A stretch of DNA of 12,119 nucleotides from Thermogutta sp. (GCF_014359955.1 NZ_JACIYL010000041.1:1-12119); one strand, 5' to 3'; counted from the first letter of the stretch, positions 1-8,028 are shown. The notes: generated by a model from the sequence alone, not told the origin. Translations and numbers: made by a program.

Positions 1-3000
1 AGTGGAAATCCAACCGAACCAATTATGGTGGAACATACATCCTGGGGGACTTTGCTTTAGGAGATTCGGTAGGGGCCTGGACGTTGACGCAGAACGGCGT
101 CAAGGTCGGGATCGGGATGGCGGCCTGGGACTCTCGCGCCGGGGGTGTCGTCTTCCGCAGAATCCCCCTCGCCTTGCACCAGGAGGTCGATCAACTGGTT
201 GTCGGGGGGCAGATCGTCGCCTGGGTGGCCCGCGATCGAGCCAACGCCAATAACCAGCAGATTTTCCTGGCCACCTACGACGCAGGGCAATCGCTGTGGA
301 AGACCTGGGCTGGCTCGACCAGCGGAAATCAGCAAATTGGCAATCTTCAGGTGGACGGTTGGGCGGCCTGGACCGTGCGGCGTCAGGATAGCTCCGGCCA
401 GTGGGTGGACCGCTCGGCGGCCGTCGCGGTTTACGATCCTGGTCGGGGTGTGTGGAAAACGTTCCAGTCGCCCGAGGCCACCAACCGCTCTGTAATCAAC
501 CTCGGCCTCAGCCAGTCGATCGCGGCGTGGAGAATCGGATACGCGGACGGCATGGGCGGGAACTACGTGCCCCGCAACGTTGGGGCGGTCAGCTATGACT
601 ACCTGACCGGTCAGTTCAAGTACTATGTCACCAGCTACGACGCTGGTACTTTCGTCGAGTATACGGCGGTGGGTGACGGGGTGGCGGCGTGGTCCACGGG
701 GAGCAACGTGACGGTCCTGGTCTATGATCCCGTCGCGCAAAGTTTCAAGACGGCGAGCACCGCTCACGGGAATAATGTACGGATCCGCAGCCTGACCACC
801 CAGGGCCGACTCGTGGCCTGGACTGTGGCGTATCCCAGCGGATATGACGAGTCTTTTATTCCGCGGGATGTGGAATTCGCGGCCTACGACACGCAAATTC
901 AGTCCTGGGTGCTTGGCAGCGAAAGCTATCCCACGGCGCAGGTGACGGACCTGTATATCGAGAATCAGTTCGTTAATTATGCGGTCAATGGGACAGGGTA
1001 TCGGCGAGCGTACGACGCCTGGACGAGTAGCTGGGGGACGGGGGACCCGGTGGCCGTCTCGACGTTTCTGGTGGCTCCCACCGTCGTCCCCATTAACCGG
1101 GGGATCACCGTACTCGATTGGTCCATGGGGGCCACGGACGGCTTCATCGACTTCGGGGACGGCTGGAAGTCGGACAGCCGTCTGACCACGCATGCCTACC
1201 GTGCTGCGGGTGTGTATACAGTGTCCCAGCAGGTTTTTGGTCCCGGCGGGGCCGACAGTTCGCTGGCCACGATCGTGGCGATTCCTTCTCGTTCGCCGAC
1301 CGACCTTGGCACGATCAGCAGCACGACTTTGCCTGCCCAGTCCCCGACCAACGGCACACTGTGGTACAGTTTTCAGGTGGCTGCCGACGGGGCATTCACC
1401 GCAAACGTGAGCGGATCGGGGGTCTCCAGCAACACAGCCATGGCCTTGTGCACCTCGACCGGGGAGCTTTATTCTCTGGTTGGAACGGGCACGACGTCGC
1501 TGGCCATTCCTTCGGTAACAGCCGGAACGACCTATTACCTGATGATCTCTGGACTGGCGGGCCCGGTGAATGTGGCGCTGGACAATCCTCCCACGCTGTC
1601 GCTCGATGATCACGTGGTCACTGTTCGCGGGACGCCTGGTGACGACGAGGCGTATCTCTCGTATTTCGGCGCGCCGGCCGCTCTGATCAACGGCGTGTTC
1701 ATGAGTTTCGAACCCGGCACGACGGCTGTCCTTTTCGATGGTGGGGCTGGCCGGGACACCGTCGGAATCTATGGCACGGATGGAGACGAGCACGCGGTTC
1801 TCGGGCTTTTCGAGGGGAACAGCCCCGGGGCCGACGTGATGGGCTTGGGCTTTCAGCTTTCCGCGAGGAATTCGGAGGATGTCACGTTCGTGGGGGGTGG
1901 GGGCCAGGACGTGGCGGAATTGAGCGACACGCCGGGGGCGGATCTCTTCACTGCCGAGCCTGGCCTGGCCGTGATGTCGGGAAGCGGCCTCCGGTTTGCC
2001 GCACAGGATGTTCCCATTGTGCATGGTTACAGCCGACGGGGCGGCAACGACGCAGCGCAATTGACGGGCACAGGAGAAAAGGACCGGGCTCTTGTCACTC
2101 CGCAGTGGACCTGGGTGAGAAGCATCGACGGCAGTTACTTTGCCCGAGCCAAGGGGTTCAAGCAGGTGACCGTCGATGGCGCCGACGGGGCTGACAGCGT
2201 GGAGTTCCGCGATTCCGCGGGAAAAGACGTGCTGGCTGTGGGCCCGGGAACGGCGCGAATGTCTTACCCCAGCGTTTCCGTCGTCGCCACCAGTTTTGAG
2301 CAGGTCCAGGGAAACTTCGACGGCAACAGCCAGGACGAGGCATATCTTTATGGAACATCCGGCAACGATACCCTGACGGCCGAGCCGTTCAAGGCCACTC
2401 TCCAGGCCGGCGAACTTCAGGCCGTTATCAACGGTGCCTCGAACATTGTCGTGGCGTCGATGGGCGGCCAGGACAGTGCAACCCTCCTGGATTCGCCGGG
2501 CGACGACACGGTTTTGGCGCGGCCGCGCGACGTCACTTTAACGGGAACCGGCTACCTCATTCGTGTACGGGGGTACAAGAATGTGGTGGCGGAAGCTTCG
2601 CGGGGTGGCACCGATGTGGCCCATCTCTACGACTCTCCCGCCGATGACCTGTTCGTCGGCCAGCCGGGAGAAGCCGTGCTGCAGGGGCCGGGCTACTCCA
2701 ACACGGTGCGGGCGTTCGACTACGTGCACGCCTACTCGATCGTTGGGGGACACGACGTTGCCCAGCTCTACGGTTCGCCCGGTGACGACGAGTTCGTTTC
2801 CTGGCCACAGTGGGCCCGGCTGTCCGGACCGGGATACTTCATCCGCGTCAAGATGTTTGAGGAGGTCACGGTGGACAGCGACGGAGGTAACGACACGGCG
2901 GTGGTGAATGATTCGCCGGGGACAGATTCGCTCGTGGCCACAGGCACCGAACTCCGACTCTCCGGAAACGGCGCGTCCATTGCCTATCTCCACAAACTGT

Positions 3001-3101
3001 TGGGATTCGAGCAGATCCGCGCCCGGTCGCACGGGGGGCCCAATACGAAGTCGGTCGACCCCGCAGCGCTGGCTTACCTGTTACTGTCGGGCAACTGGTG
3101 A
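1..3101 (+). CDS. Giant extracellular multidomain repeat protein (5' partial): propeller-like repeats, PKD, PPC-like domain, ~47-residue tandem repeats
   Basis: The frame is open from the first complete codon at base 3, so the gene starts upstream of the window; the first possible start codon (TTG at 84) is not a credible start. At least 1,032 residues are present. Residues below count from base 84. Residues 1-320 carry about six repeats of roughly 50 residues with the pattern V/IAAW...V.VYDP...WKT (AAW-like cores near nt 218, 363, 524, 683, 823), consistent with a beta-propeller or similar all-beta fold. A PKD-type domain follows near residues 345-400 (DFGDGW, then HAYRAAGVYTVSQQVFGPGG). Residues about 406-502 resemble a bacterial pre-peptidase C-terminal (PPC) beta-sandwich (GTLWYSFQVAADGAFTANVS, YYLMISG). 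From residue about 510 to 985 there are roughly ten tandem repeats with GG.D.A.LYDSPGDD signatures. The C-terminus is short and ends LLLSGNW. Aspartate/glycine turns hint at calcium binding, which is inference. It is probably secreted or surface-displayed; the signal peptide would be upstream. No catalytic motif is recognised. Confidence 0.85.
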   Translation, partial: WKSNRTNYGGTYILGDFALGDSVGAWTLTQNGVKVGIGMAAWDSRAGGVVFRRIPLALHQEVDQLVVGGQIVAWVARDRANANNQQIFLATYDAGQSLWKTWAGSTSGNQQIGNLQVDGWAAWTVRRQDSSGQWVDRSAAVAVYDPGRGVWKTFQSPEATNRSVINLGLSQSIAAWRIGYADGMGGNYVPRNVGAVSYDYLTGQFKYYVTSYDAGTFVEYTAVGDGVAAWSTGSNVTVLVYDPVAQSFKTASTAHGNNVRIRSLTTQGRLVAWTVAYPSGYDESFIPRDVEFAAYDTQIQSWVLGSESYPTAQVTDLYIENQFVNYAVNGTGYRRAYDAWTSSWGTGDPVAVSTFLVAPTVVPINRGITVLDWSMGATDGFIDFGDGWKSDSRLTTHAYRAAGVYTVSQQVFGPGGADSSLATIVAIPSRSPTDLGTISSTTLPAQSPTNGTLWYSFQVAADGAFTANVSGSGVSSNTAMALCTSTGELYSLVGTGTTSLAIPSVTAGTTYYLMISGLAGPVNVALDNPPTLSLDDHVVTVRGTPGDDEAYLSYFGAPAALINGVFMSFEPGTTAVLFDGGAGRDTVGIYGTDGDEHAVLGLFEGNSPGADVMGLGFQLSARNSEDVTFVGGGGQDVAELSDTPGADLFTAEPGLAVMSGSGLRFAAQDVPIVHGYSRRGGNDAAQLTGTGEKDRALVTPQWTWVRSIDGSYFARAKGFKQVTVDGADGADSVEFRDSAGKDVLAVGPGTARMSYPSVSVVATSFEQVQGNFDGNSQDEAYLYGTSGNDTLTAEPFKATLQAGELQAVINGASNIVVASMGGQDSATLLDSPGDDTVLARPRDVTLTGTGYLIRVRGYKNVVAEASRGGTDVAHLYDSPADDLFVGQPGEAVLQGPGYSNTVRAFDYVHAYSIVGGHDVAQLYGSPGDDEFVSWPQWARLSGPGYFIRVKMFEEVTVDSDGGNDTAVVNDSPGTDSLVATGTELRLSGNGASIAYLHKLLGFEQIRARSHGGPNTKSVDPAALAYLLLSGNW
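1610..3050 (+). repeat. Tandem ~141-bp (47-residue) repeat array inside the giant protein
   Basis: The signature GG.D.A.L.DSPGDD recurs at about nt 1741, 1893, 2038, 2182, 2324, 2461, 2602, 2740 and 2881, with a more divergent copy near 1630. Spacing is 137-152 bp, mostly 138-145, which is 46-48 residues. Each unit reads roughly: acidic Gly-Gly-x-Asp turn, short beta strand, (D/G)SPGDD turn, strand with an A.P motif, LxGxGY, then V..F..V.A. The best-conserved copies are the last four (SPGDD, SPADD, SPGDD, SPGTD). DNA identity between copies appears low, so the array is an old protein-level repeat rather than a recent expansion. Confidence 0.8.
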
Positions 3102-3206
3102 AAGAGCCAGCCAACCCCGTAAATCGGCTGCTCGTGACCGGTAGCCAGTCAACAATCGGTTGAGTGTGATCGGCAGCGAGCCAATTCAATCTGCCTTCTC
3201 ATTTCA

Positions 3207-3233
3207 GGCGGCGACTGATCGCCGCCTTTTTTT
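3207..3233 (+). terminator. Rho-independent terminator of the giant repeat-protein gene
   Basis: A perfect 8-bp stem (GGCGGCGA, 3207-3214, with TCGCCGCC, 3219-3226) closes a CTGA tetraloop. Seven T residues follow immediately (3227-3233), then G and five more T. It lies 106 bp after the stop codon at 3101, on the same strand. Confidence 0.92.
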
Positions 3234-3656
3234 GTTTTTCCGGCATTTGACCGCTTGCCCGCGGTGACGCACTGACTCCGAGAACTTTTTCCCTATCTCT
3301 TCATGTTTCGCCCACTTTCATTGCAAGACGCTGCGGAGAAAAGGCAGCCACGCCACTGAGGGCGCTGCAACCAGCACGCCCCGCCAAAAAGCGGCCTGGC
3401 CCAGGCAGGTTCCTCCGGGCGGAATCTCGCTCCTGCGCGCACGGGGGGAGCGCAGGCGTCCCCATCGGCAGAGGAAAGGCTGGGGAATGGATTGGGGCGA
3501 TCGCGGCGGTTTCGCTAGGGATCTCGTTCTTATCGGCGGCAGAGTTCTGATCTACGACCAGGCCGCGTGCCAGCAGAGAGCGACCCACAAGGACCCAGGT
3601 GCTTGCAAGCGACGGCCCACCGGTTTCCCCGAGAATTGCAAGCAAATAGGTAACGC
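3234..3656. other. Intergenic stretch without a supported gene
   Basis: I see no convincing coding sequence here. Short open frames exist on both strands but show no recognisable protein features and only weak or absent ribosome-binding sites. One 7-bp inverted repeat (CCTGCGC at 3432-3438, GCGCAGG at 3450-3456) and a 13-bp palindrome near 3394 could be structural, but neither has a T tract. Confidence 0.5.
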
Positions 3657-3684
3657 TTTTCCTGAAATATTCCAGTACTATAAT
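3657..3684 (+). promoter_or_regulatory. Candidate sigma-70-type promoter of the DUF1559 gene
   Basis: There is a perfect -10 hexamer TATAAT at 3679-3684. The best -35 at a 16-bp spacing is the weak TTTTCC (3657-3662). The local sequence is more AT-rich than its surroundings. It would give a leader of about 60 nt before the ATG at 3753. Confidence 0.4.
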
Positions 3685-3701
3685 GCTCCATTGAACGGTA
3701 C

Positions 3702-3716
3702 TGAGAATCAATCTCA
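3702..3716. promoter_or_regulatory. Operator-like 7-1-7 palindrome downstream of the candidate -10
   Basis: The 15-mer TGAGAATCAATCTCA is a 7-1-7 inverted repeat with six of seven positions paired. It sits about 11 bp past the expected transcription start and resembles Fur-family boxes of the TGAGAAT-N-ATTCTCA type. That similarity is my recollection of the family, not a search result; the position would suit repression. Confidence 0.25.
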
Positions 3717-3752
3717 ATAAGTGTCTCAAGATCAGAGAAAGGAGGTCGCATC

Positions 3753-4784
3753 ATGGCACCACGTGCTCTGTGTGGCAACGAGCGTTCTCAGGTTGGGTTG
3801 CGAAATGGATTCACTCTTGTGGAGCTCCTGGTGGTCATTGCGATCATCGGGATTTTGATCGCCCTGCTGCTTCCGGCGGTGCAGGCCGCCCGAGAGGCCG
3901 CGAGACGTTCCGCGTGCATCAACAATTTGAAGCAATTTGGGCTGGCACTTCACAACTTTGAAAACATCAACCGGGTTTTTCCGCCGAGCATTGGAGGGCC
4001 TGTGGGTTCGGGATTGCGGACGGAATGGTCGGCCCAAGCTCTGCTTCTGCCCTATCTGGAACAGGGGAGTCTCTACGCTGGGATCGACTTTACGAAACAC
4101 TATAGCAGTGTGTATCTCCCTGACGGAAGTCGCCTCAGTGCCCATCGCGTGCCGGTTTATGTCTGTCCCAGCGAAATCCGCGCAGAAGTCCGGCGGGAAA
4201 ATGGAATCGACGCCCATTTTCCGCTGAACTATGGCGTGAACGTGGGGACCTGGTTTGTGTGGGACCCCGTCACACAGCGGGGAGGCGATGGGGCATTCCG
4301 GCCGTTTGAAGGCACTTCGGTGGCCGAGTTCATCGATGGGTTGAGCCAGACAATCGCGGCGGCGGAGGTGAAAGCCTACACTCCCTATTACCGCAACGCG
4401 GCCATCAATCCAGCCCCTGCCCTTCCTGCCAATCCCAGTGATGTGTGCGGGTTCGGGGGAGAGTTCAAAACAGAAAGTGGCCATACCGAGTGGGTTGACG
4501 GAAAGGCCCATCAAGCAGGGGTGACGGCCACTTTCACCCCCAATACGCATATTCTGTGCGTTGTTAACGGCAAAACCTATGACGTGGATTGGACCAATCA
4601 ACAGGAAGCCAAATCGGACACGGTCCCCACCACCGCCGCTGTGACTGCCCGCAGTTACCATCCCGGGATCGTCAACGTTCTGATGGCGGATGGTTCCGTG
4701 CGGAATGTTGCGGAAACCGTCGATCTGGGTGTCTGGCGGGCGCTGGCAACCCGCAATGGAAGAGAAGTCGTAAACGACTTTTGA
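3753..4784 (+). CDS. DUF1559 (SBP_bac_10) prepilin-like protein
   Basis: This is a 343-residue member of the family expanded in Planctomycetes, exported and anchored like a type IV pseudopilin. After a basic leader comes the type IV prepilin motif, with cleavage expected between G19 and F20 and the conserved Glu at position +5 ([20 protein letters not shown]), followed by [21 protein letters not shown], which is typical of DUF1559. The C-terminus has the family [12 protein letters not shown] motif around residues 303-317 ([16 protein letters not shown]). Length is normal for the family. The ATG at 3753 has a strong AAGGAGG ribosome-binding site 7 nt upstream, which fixes the start. It appears to be monocistronic, with convergent genes downstream and its own candidate promoter. 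The family's molecular role is not known. Planctomycete genomes usually carry many copies. Confidence 0.93.
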   Translation: MAPRALCGNERSQVGLRNGFTLVELLVVIAIIGILIALLLPAVQAAREAARRSACINNLKQFGLALHNFENINRVFPPSIGGPVGSGLRTEWSAQALLLPYLEQGSLYAGIDFTKHYSSVYLPDGSRLSAHRVPVYVCPSEIRAEVRRENGIDAHFPLNYGVNVGTWFVWDPVTQRGGDGAFRPFEGTSVAEFIDGLSQTIAAAEVKAYTPYYRNAAINPAPALPANPSDVCGFGGEFKTESGHTEWVDGKAHQAGVTATFTPNTHILCVVNGKTYDVDWTNQQEAKSDTVPTTAAVTARSYHPGIVNVLMADGSVRNVAETVDLGVWRALATRNGREVVNDF

Positions 4785-4904
4785 TCTGTGAGAGAATCGC
4801 CGCGTCAGACGTGGGGTGCTATCAGCGCAGTCGCCCTGTATCAGGTTTAGCAAGGTCCCTTCCCGGGTGGGCGCGCCTAACTTTCCCGCGTCATGCGAGT
4901 GCTC

Positions 4905-5201
4905 TCAGCGTCGCCACGCCACAACGATCTCATTGTGCAGTGAGCCCGGCGCCAGCCGCATCGCGGCGTGCTGGGCTTTTTGCTTGATGTGGAAGCTCGG
5001 GCAGCGTCCCAGCAGGGTGACAGAATCCCCCTCCACGATGACGCGGAGGTCAGTCACAGAGTGGGCGGTGGCCTCTTCGATCGCCTGGTGGATCCGTGCA
5101 GCCAGACGCTCCGCTTCGGCCAGAGATGGGGCGAGCGGGTAGCTCATGAGCCGCTCTTCCCGGAGCACGACGTCCTCGTCGTAGGGTGAATAAAAAGACA
5201 T
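4905..5201 (-). CDS. Small BON-domain protein (downstream paralog)
   Basis: This 98-residue protein has no signal peptide or membrane segment. Residues about 36-94 match the BON pattern (helix IHQAIEEA, strands LRVIVEGDSVTLLGRC, helix SFHIKQKAQHAAMRL, final strand NEIVVAW). BON domains in the OsmY family are thought to bind membranes, phospholipid or other ligands; the specific role here is unknown. A GTG at 5213 would add four residues, but the ATG at 5201 has GGAGGG 4 nt upstream, so I chose 5201. It lies 120 bp after the upstream BON gene on the same strand, with no terminator seen between them, so the two probably share a transcript. The SF..KQ.AQ.A stretch is shared with that neighbour, indicating tandem duplication followed by strong divergence. 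Confidence 0.75.
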   Translation of the reverse strand: MSFYSPYDEDVVLREERLMSYPLAPSLAEAERLAARIHQAIEEATAHSVTDLRVIVEGDSVTLLGRCPSFHIKQKAQHAAMRLAPGSLHNEIVVAWRR

Positions 5202-5205
5202 GGTT

Positions 5206-5211
5206 CCCTCC
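5206..5211 (-). promoter_or_regulatory. Ribosome-binding site deciding the start of the downstream BON gene
   Basis: GGAGGG on the minus strand lies 4 nt before the ATG at 5201. It overlaps the codons that would follow the alternative GTG at 5213, so it supports the shorter protein. Confidence 0.7.
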
Positions 5212-5321
5212 ACGGGCGATGGACCAGCTCCGCACGGGCCATCACCTCGCTCTTTTGCGGAGGCCTCCCTGCTCCTCTACCCAATGTGACACTCATTCGA
5301 TCCCCTCGAAGGCCACACTCC

Positions 5322-5573
5322 TCAATCGGGATCGACGAAACGGTCCCTTGTTACCTCGATGAGGTTGAGGAGCTCAACATCGTGGCCCCTCAAGATGGAT
5401 CGAACCGCTTCCTGTGCCAGTTGTTTGTGATAGAAACTCGAAACCACCCCCCTGAGCACAATCGTATTGTCACGCTCTTCAACATCAATATCGCGGAGCT
5501 CGTAAATCGGACTATTGCGTAAAGCCAACCTTGCGCGCATTTCGAGATCGCCGGAAAGAAGTTGTACACTCAT
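5322..5573 (-). CDS. Small BON-domain protein (upstream paralog)
   Basis: This 83-residue protein is essentially a single BON domain (residues about 13-74): LALRNSPIYELRDIDVEERD, then NTIVLRGVVSSFYHKQLAQE, AVRSILRG and the final strand ELLNLIEV. No signal peptide is visible, so it is probably cytoplasmic or membrane-peripheral. The ATG at 5573 has a GGACGGA-like purine stretch upstream, a moderate ribosome-binding site. A strong promoter-like sequence lies about 180 bp upstream (5752-5779), so this gene is probably first of a two-gene transcript with the BON gene at 4905-5201. Assignment to BON rests on the strand/helix pattern and the VxLxGxVxSxxxKQxAQExA consensus that I recognise from planctomycete BON proteins. 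Confidence 0.75.
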   Translation of the reverse strand: MSVQLLSGDLEMRARLALRNSPIYELRDIDVEERDNTIVLRGVVSSFYHKQLAQEAVRSILRGHDVELLNLIEVTRDRFVDPD

Positions 5574-5751
5574 AGCTGCTTCCGTCCTTGGTGCCAGGAA
5601 TATTCAATCACTTCTGCCGGCCCGCGCCGGTTAGCTCAAGCTGCGAAAACTCGGAGAAGCATAGTCAAGGGGCGAATCAAAGCGGGTCGCGGCCTCCCGG
5701 ACCAAATATCGAGGATTCACCAAAACCTGCGGCACATGCAAGCCATTGACA

Positions 5752-5779
5752 TTTATACCACAGGACATCCGTCGGTCAA
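5752..5779 (-). promoter_or_regulatory. Candidate promoter for the BON gene pair
   Basis: On the minus strand TTGACC (5774-5779) and TATAAA (5752-5757) are separated by 16 bp. A TG one base ahead of the -10 makes an extended -10 element. It points at the BON gene at 5573 and implies a leader of about 170 nt. It lies just beyond the stop of the VTT protein gene, which suggests the BON pair is transcribed separately. Confidence 0.55.
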
Positions 5780-5857
5780 GGCCAGGCCGCCGCAATGGCT
5801 GGTTTTTCTGAAGTGGTTCTACTGCCCGGGTGCAGCCTCTTTACTGCCTAATGAGAA

Positions 5858-6565
5858 TCACATCAGCCATTTGATGGCGACAAAACCGAGGATCGCGAGA
5901 AGGGCCAAAGCCAGAGCCGCCCAGTCGAAATAGCGCTCGATGAGCGACTTGACACTTGGTCCAAAAAAGTAGAGACACGCACCCACGAGAAAGAACCTTC
6001 CAAATCGTCCGATGATCGAGCCGGCCACCAGCACGCCCAGAGAGACATATTCATGGAAAACACCGGCGGCGATGGTGAACACTTTATACGGAATCGGTGT
6101 GAAACCGGCGCAGACAATTGCCCAGAAGGCATTTTGCTCGTAAAGTCGCCCCACGTACTCAATATTTTCCTGAGTAAAGCCAGGGACATATTGCATAAAA
6201 AAACCACCCACCGCTGCCCACAGGAGCAGCCCGATGGCGTAGCCGAGAATGCCCCCCAGGACTGAGCCGACACCGCTCACGAGGGCATAGTAGAAGGAAC
6301 GCTTCGGCCTGGCGACAGAGAGGGCGATTTGAAGGACGTCTGGCGGGATGGGGAAAAAGGAGCTTTCAGCCACGGCCAGCAAAAACAGGGCCGGTGTGCC
6401 ATAGGGGGTATCTGCCCAGTGAAGAACCCAGTCATACAGACGGCGAAGGAAATGAGGGCGGCGGGCCCGGGGACGTTCCGCCGAGGCGCTGACCTTCTCT
6501 TCCCCACCGTTTGGCGGACTTGCGACGGACCGTTCCGATTCAGCGACCGTTTTTCGTAGGGACAT
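5858..6565 (-). CDS. VTT-domain (DedA/YqaA-like) integral membrane protein
   Basis: This 235-residue protein has a polar, Ser/Arg-rich N-terminal extension (about 40 residues, PRARRPHFLRR) followed by a YqaA/DedA-type membrane core. Hydrophobic segments lie near residues 57-84 (ALFLLAVAESSFFPIPPDVL), 93-125 (SGVGSVLGGILGYAIGLLLW), 148-170 (FTPIPYKVFTIAAG), 174-200 (re-entrant/TM with IIGRFGRFFLVGACLYFF) and 213-235. The E-S-S-FFPIPPD and G-FTPIPYK motifs are hallmarks of the YqaA branch of the SNARE-associated/VTT superfamily, whose characterised relatives move or scramble lipids such as undecaprenyl phosphate or phosphatidylethanolamine. The exact substrate here is unknown. The ATG at 6565 is the first start in frame; its ribosome-binding site is weak. 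A TTGACG near 6608-6613 (minus) could be part of a promoter, but no good -10 follows. Confidence 0.88.
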   Translation of the reverse strand: MSLRKTVAESERSVASPPNGGEEKVSASAERPRARRPHFLRRLYDWVLHWADTPYGTPALFLLAVAESSFFPIPPDVLQIALSVARPKRSFYYALVSGVGSVLGGILGYAIGLLLWAAVGGFFMQYVPGFTQENIEYVGRLYEQNAFWAIVCAGFTPIPYKVFTIAAGVFHEYVSLGVLVAGSIIGRFGRFFLVGACLYFFGPSVKSLIERYFDWAALALALLAILGFVAIKWLM

Positions 6566-6971
6566 AGGATATTGGAAGTATTCTCGCCACTTGGAGGGAT
6601 GTTACGTCAATGCTCCATTTTACCCAGGGGCCATTGCTTTTCCGCATCACGAGGCGGCCAGGCGTGCTCCCGGTTTCACGAAAGGCGATCAGCCTGCCGG
6701 ACCTGGACAGGGTTTTCCCGGGCGTCAGACCCGGGCATCCCCCTGCCTGTGGTGCCGTCACGGCGCGAAAAGGTGCCCTGGTGCAGATAAAATCGTACGT
6801 GCAAATTGCGTGCCGTCACCATGGAACGCCTCCCTTCAATGCACCCGGTCGTTCGTGTCCCTCCACAAGACGCCGGGGAAGGTGTCCTTCCCATGAAAAC
6901 CTTGGAAGGCCCGATTCCTCCTGGACCCTGAGAAACCGATTGGAGACGAGACGGCAAAATGCGATTCGACA
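6566..6971. other. Intergenic stretch of ~400 bp without a supported gene
   Basis: Open frames on both strands lack recognisable domains, ribosome-binding sites or amino-acid composition like the neighbours. The stretch holds CCCGGGC twice (6717-6723 and 6730-6736), which is at once a direct and an inverted repeat, and GTGCCGTCAC twice (6752-6761 and 6810-6819). A GGAGGGACACG on the minus strand near 6860-6870 resembles the palindromic repeat at 11839-11865 but lacks its second arm. No terminator for trpD is evident. Confidence 0.45.
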
Positions 6972-7994
6972 TCAGCTTGGAGAGGCCTGCCGGGTTTTTT
7001 CGATCCAACGCACGAGGAGGTCTTTGGCGGCCCCGCTGGCGATGGCCTCTCGTGCACGAACCACTCCTTCTGCAAGATGACGTACCGCACCTGCCAGAAC
7101 AAGAGCGGCCGCGGCATTGGCGAGGACGCAGTCGGTGATCGGGCCGGGAACACCTTCGACGATTTCCCGGATCTTCTGGGCGCTTTCCTGTGGACCGCTG
7201 ACCTGGAGCGCTTCGAGAGGCACCTCCGCCAGGCCGAAGTCGGCTGGATTCCAGGAAAACTCCGTGAGTTGTTCGCCGTCCACCAGAGTTCCCGCCGTGG
7301 GACCGGAAAGGCTCACCTCGTCGAGATTGCCGTCTCCATAGACCACGGCGCTGCGGGCCGTGCCCAGCAGTCGCAGGGCTTCCGCAAGCAGCGGACGGAG
7401 GTACGCTCGTCCCACGCCCACCAGTTGGTACCGAACCTGGGCGGGATTTGTCAGCGGCCCCAGGAGATTGAAAATCGTGGGATGGCCGAGCTGGCGCCGA
7501 ACTTCCGCGACGTTCTTCATCGCCGGGTGTAAAAGCGGGGCGAAGCAGAAGCAGATTCCCAGTTCGGCGAGGCATTCCGTGACCACCGCAAGGGGAGCTT
7601 CCACGTTGACACCTAATTCGGCAAGGACGTCCGCGGACCCGGTGCGGCTGGTGATGCGACGGTTTCCGTGTTTGGCAACGGGGACCCCTGCAGCGGCCAC
7701 CACAATGGCCGCCGCCGTGCTGATGTTGAAGGTCCCGGCTCCGTCACCCCCGGTGCCCACGATATCCATCACATTCGGCCGGTCGGTCGGCACAACCAGC
7801 ATATGTTTGCGCATGGCTTGAGCGGCCCCCGCCAGCTCTTCGGGGGTTACCCCCTTGGTGTGGAGGGCGATCAGCAGTCGGGCGACGAGTTCCTGCGGGG
7901 CATTTCCTCCCACAATGAAATCAATGACCTGTTCCGCCTCGCTGATGGTCAGATCCGCACCACGTTCGGCTTTGGCCACAGCGCTTTCCAGCAT
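6972..7994 (-). CDS. trpD: Anthranilate phosphoribosyltransferase
   Basis: It transfers phosphoribosyl from PRPP to anthranilate, the second step of tryptophan biosynthesis, in the cytoplasm. The 340 residues are the usual length. An N-terminal helical domain (residues 1-70) is followed by the PRPP-binding loop GTGGDG (80-85), with GTFNIST just after. Next come KHGNR (108-112) with the S/GSADVL anthranilate site, FAPLLHPAMKNVAEVRRQLG (151-170), NLLGPLTNP (176-184) and the metal-binding DE pair at 225-226 (DEVSL). The frame is open for another 140 codons upstream, but that part overlaps the divergent nucleoside hydrolase and has no family similarity. The ATG at 7994 has AAGGAG 6 nt upstream and gives the standard N-terminus. 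No other trp gene is next to it in this window. Confidence 0.97.
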   Translation of the reverse strand: MLESAVAKAERGADLTISEAEQVIDFIVGGNAPQELVARLLIALHTKGVTPEELAGAAQAMRKHMLVVPTDRPNVMDIVGTGGDGAGTFNISTAAAIVVAAAGVPVAKHGNRRITSRTGSADVLAELGVNVEAPLAVVTECLAELGICFCFAPLLHPAMKNVAEVRRQLGHPTIFNLLGPLTNPAQVRYQLVGVGRAYLRPLLAEALRLLGTARSAVVYGDGNLDEVSLSGPTAGTLVDGEQLTEFSWNPADFGLAEVPLEALQVSGPQESAQKIREIVEGVPGPITDCVLANAAAALVLAGAVRHLAEGVVRAREAIASGAAKDLLVRWIEKTRQASPS

Positions 7995-8000
7995 AGGCGT

Positions 8001-8006
8001 CTCCTT
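8001..8006 (-). promoter_or_regulatory. Ribosome-binding site fixing the trpD start
   Basis: AAGGAG on the minus strand ends 6 nt before the ATG at 7994. It rules out the much longer upstream reading of the frame. Confidence 0.8.
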
Positions 8007-8028
8007 GATCGTCTGTTGTGACTTACTC

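Noticed and set aside
57..2060. 667-codon open frame on the minus strand inside the giant repeat-protein gene
   Set aside because: It is antisense to a protein with clear domains and repeats, has a low-complexity Arg/Pro/His-rich composition typical of GC-rich shadow frames, and matches no family.
3487..3720. 77-codon plus-strand frame before the DUF1559 gene
   Set aside because: Only a purine-rich stretch upstream supports it; it has no domain or hydrophobic pattern and overlaps the candidate promoter.
3301..3729. 142-codon minus-strand frame in the gap before the DUF1559 gene
   Set aside because: TTG start, no ribosome-binding site, no recognisable domain, and it would run through the candidate promoter and operator.
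3732..4853. 373-codon minus-strand frame over the DUF1559 gene
   Set aside because: The plus strand carries unambiguous prepilin and DUF1559 motifs; the antisense frame has none.
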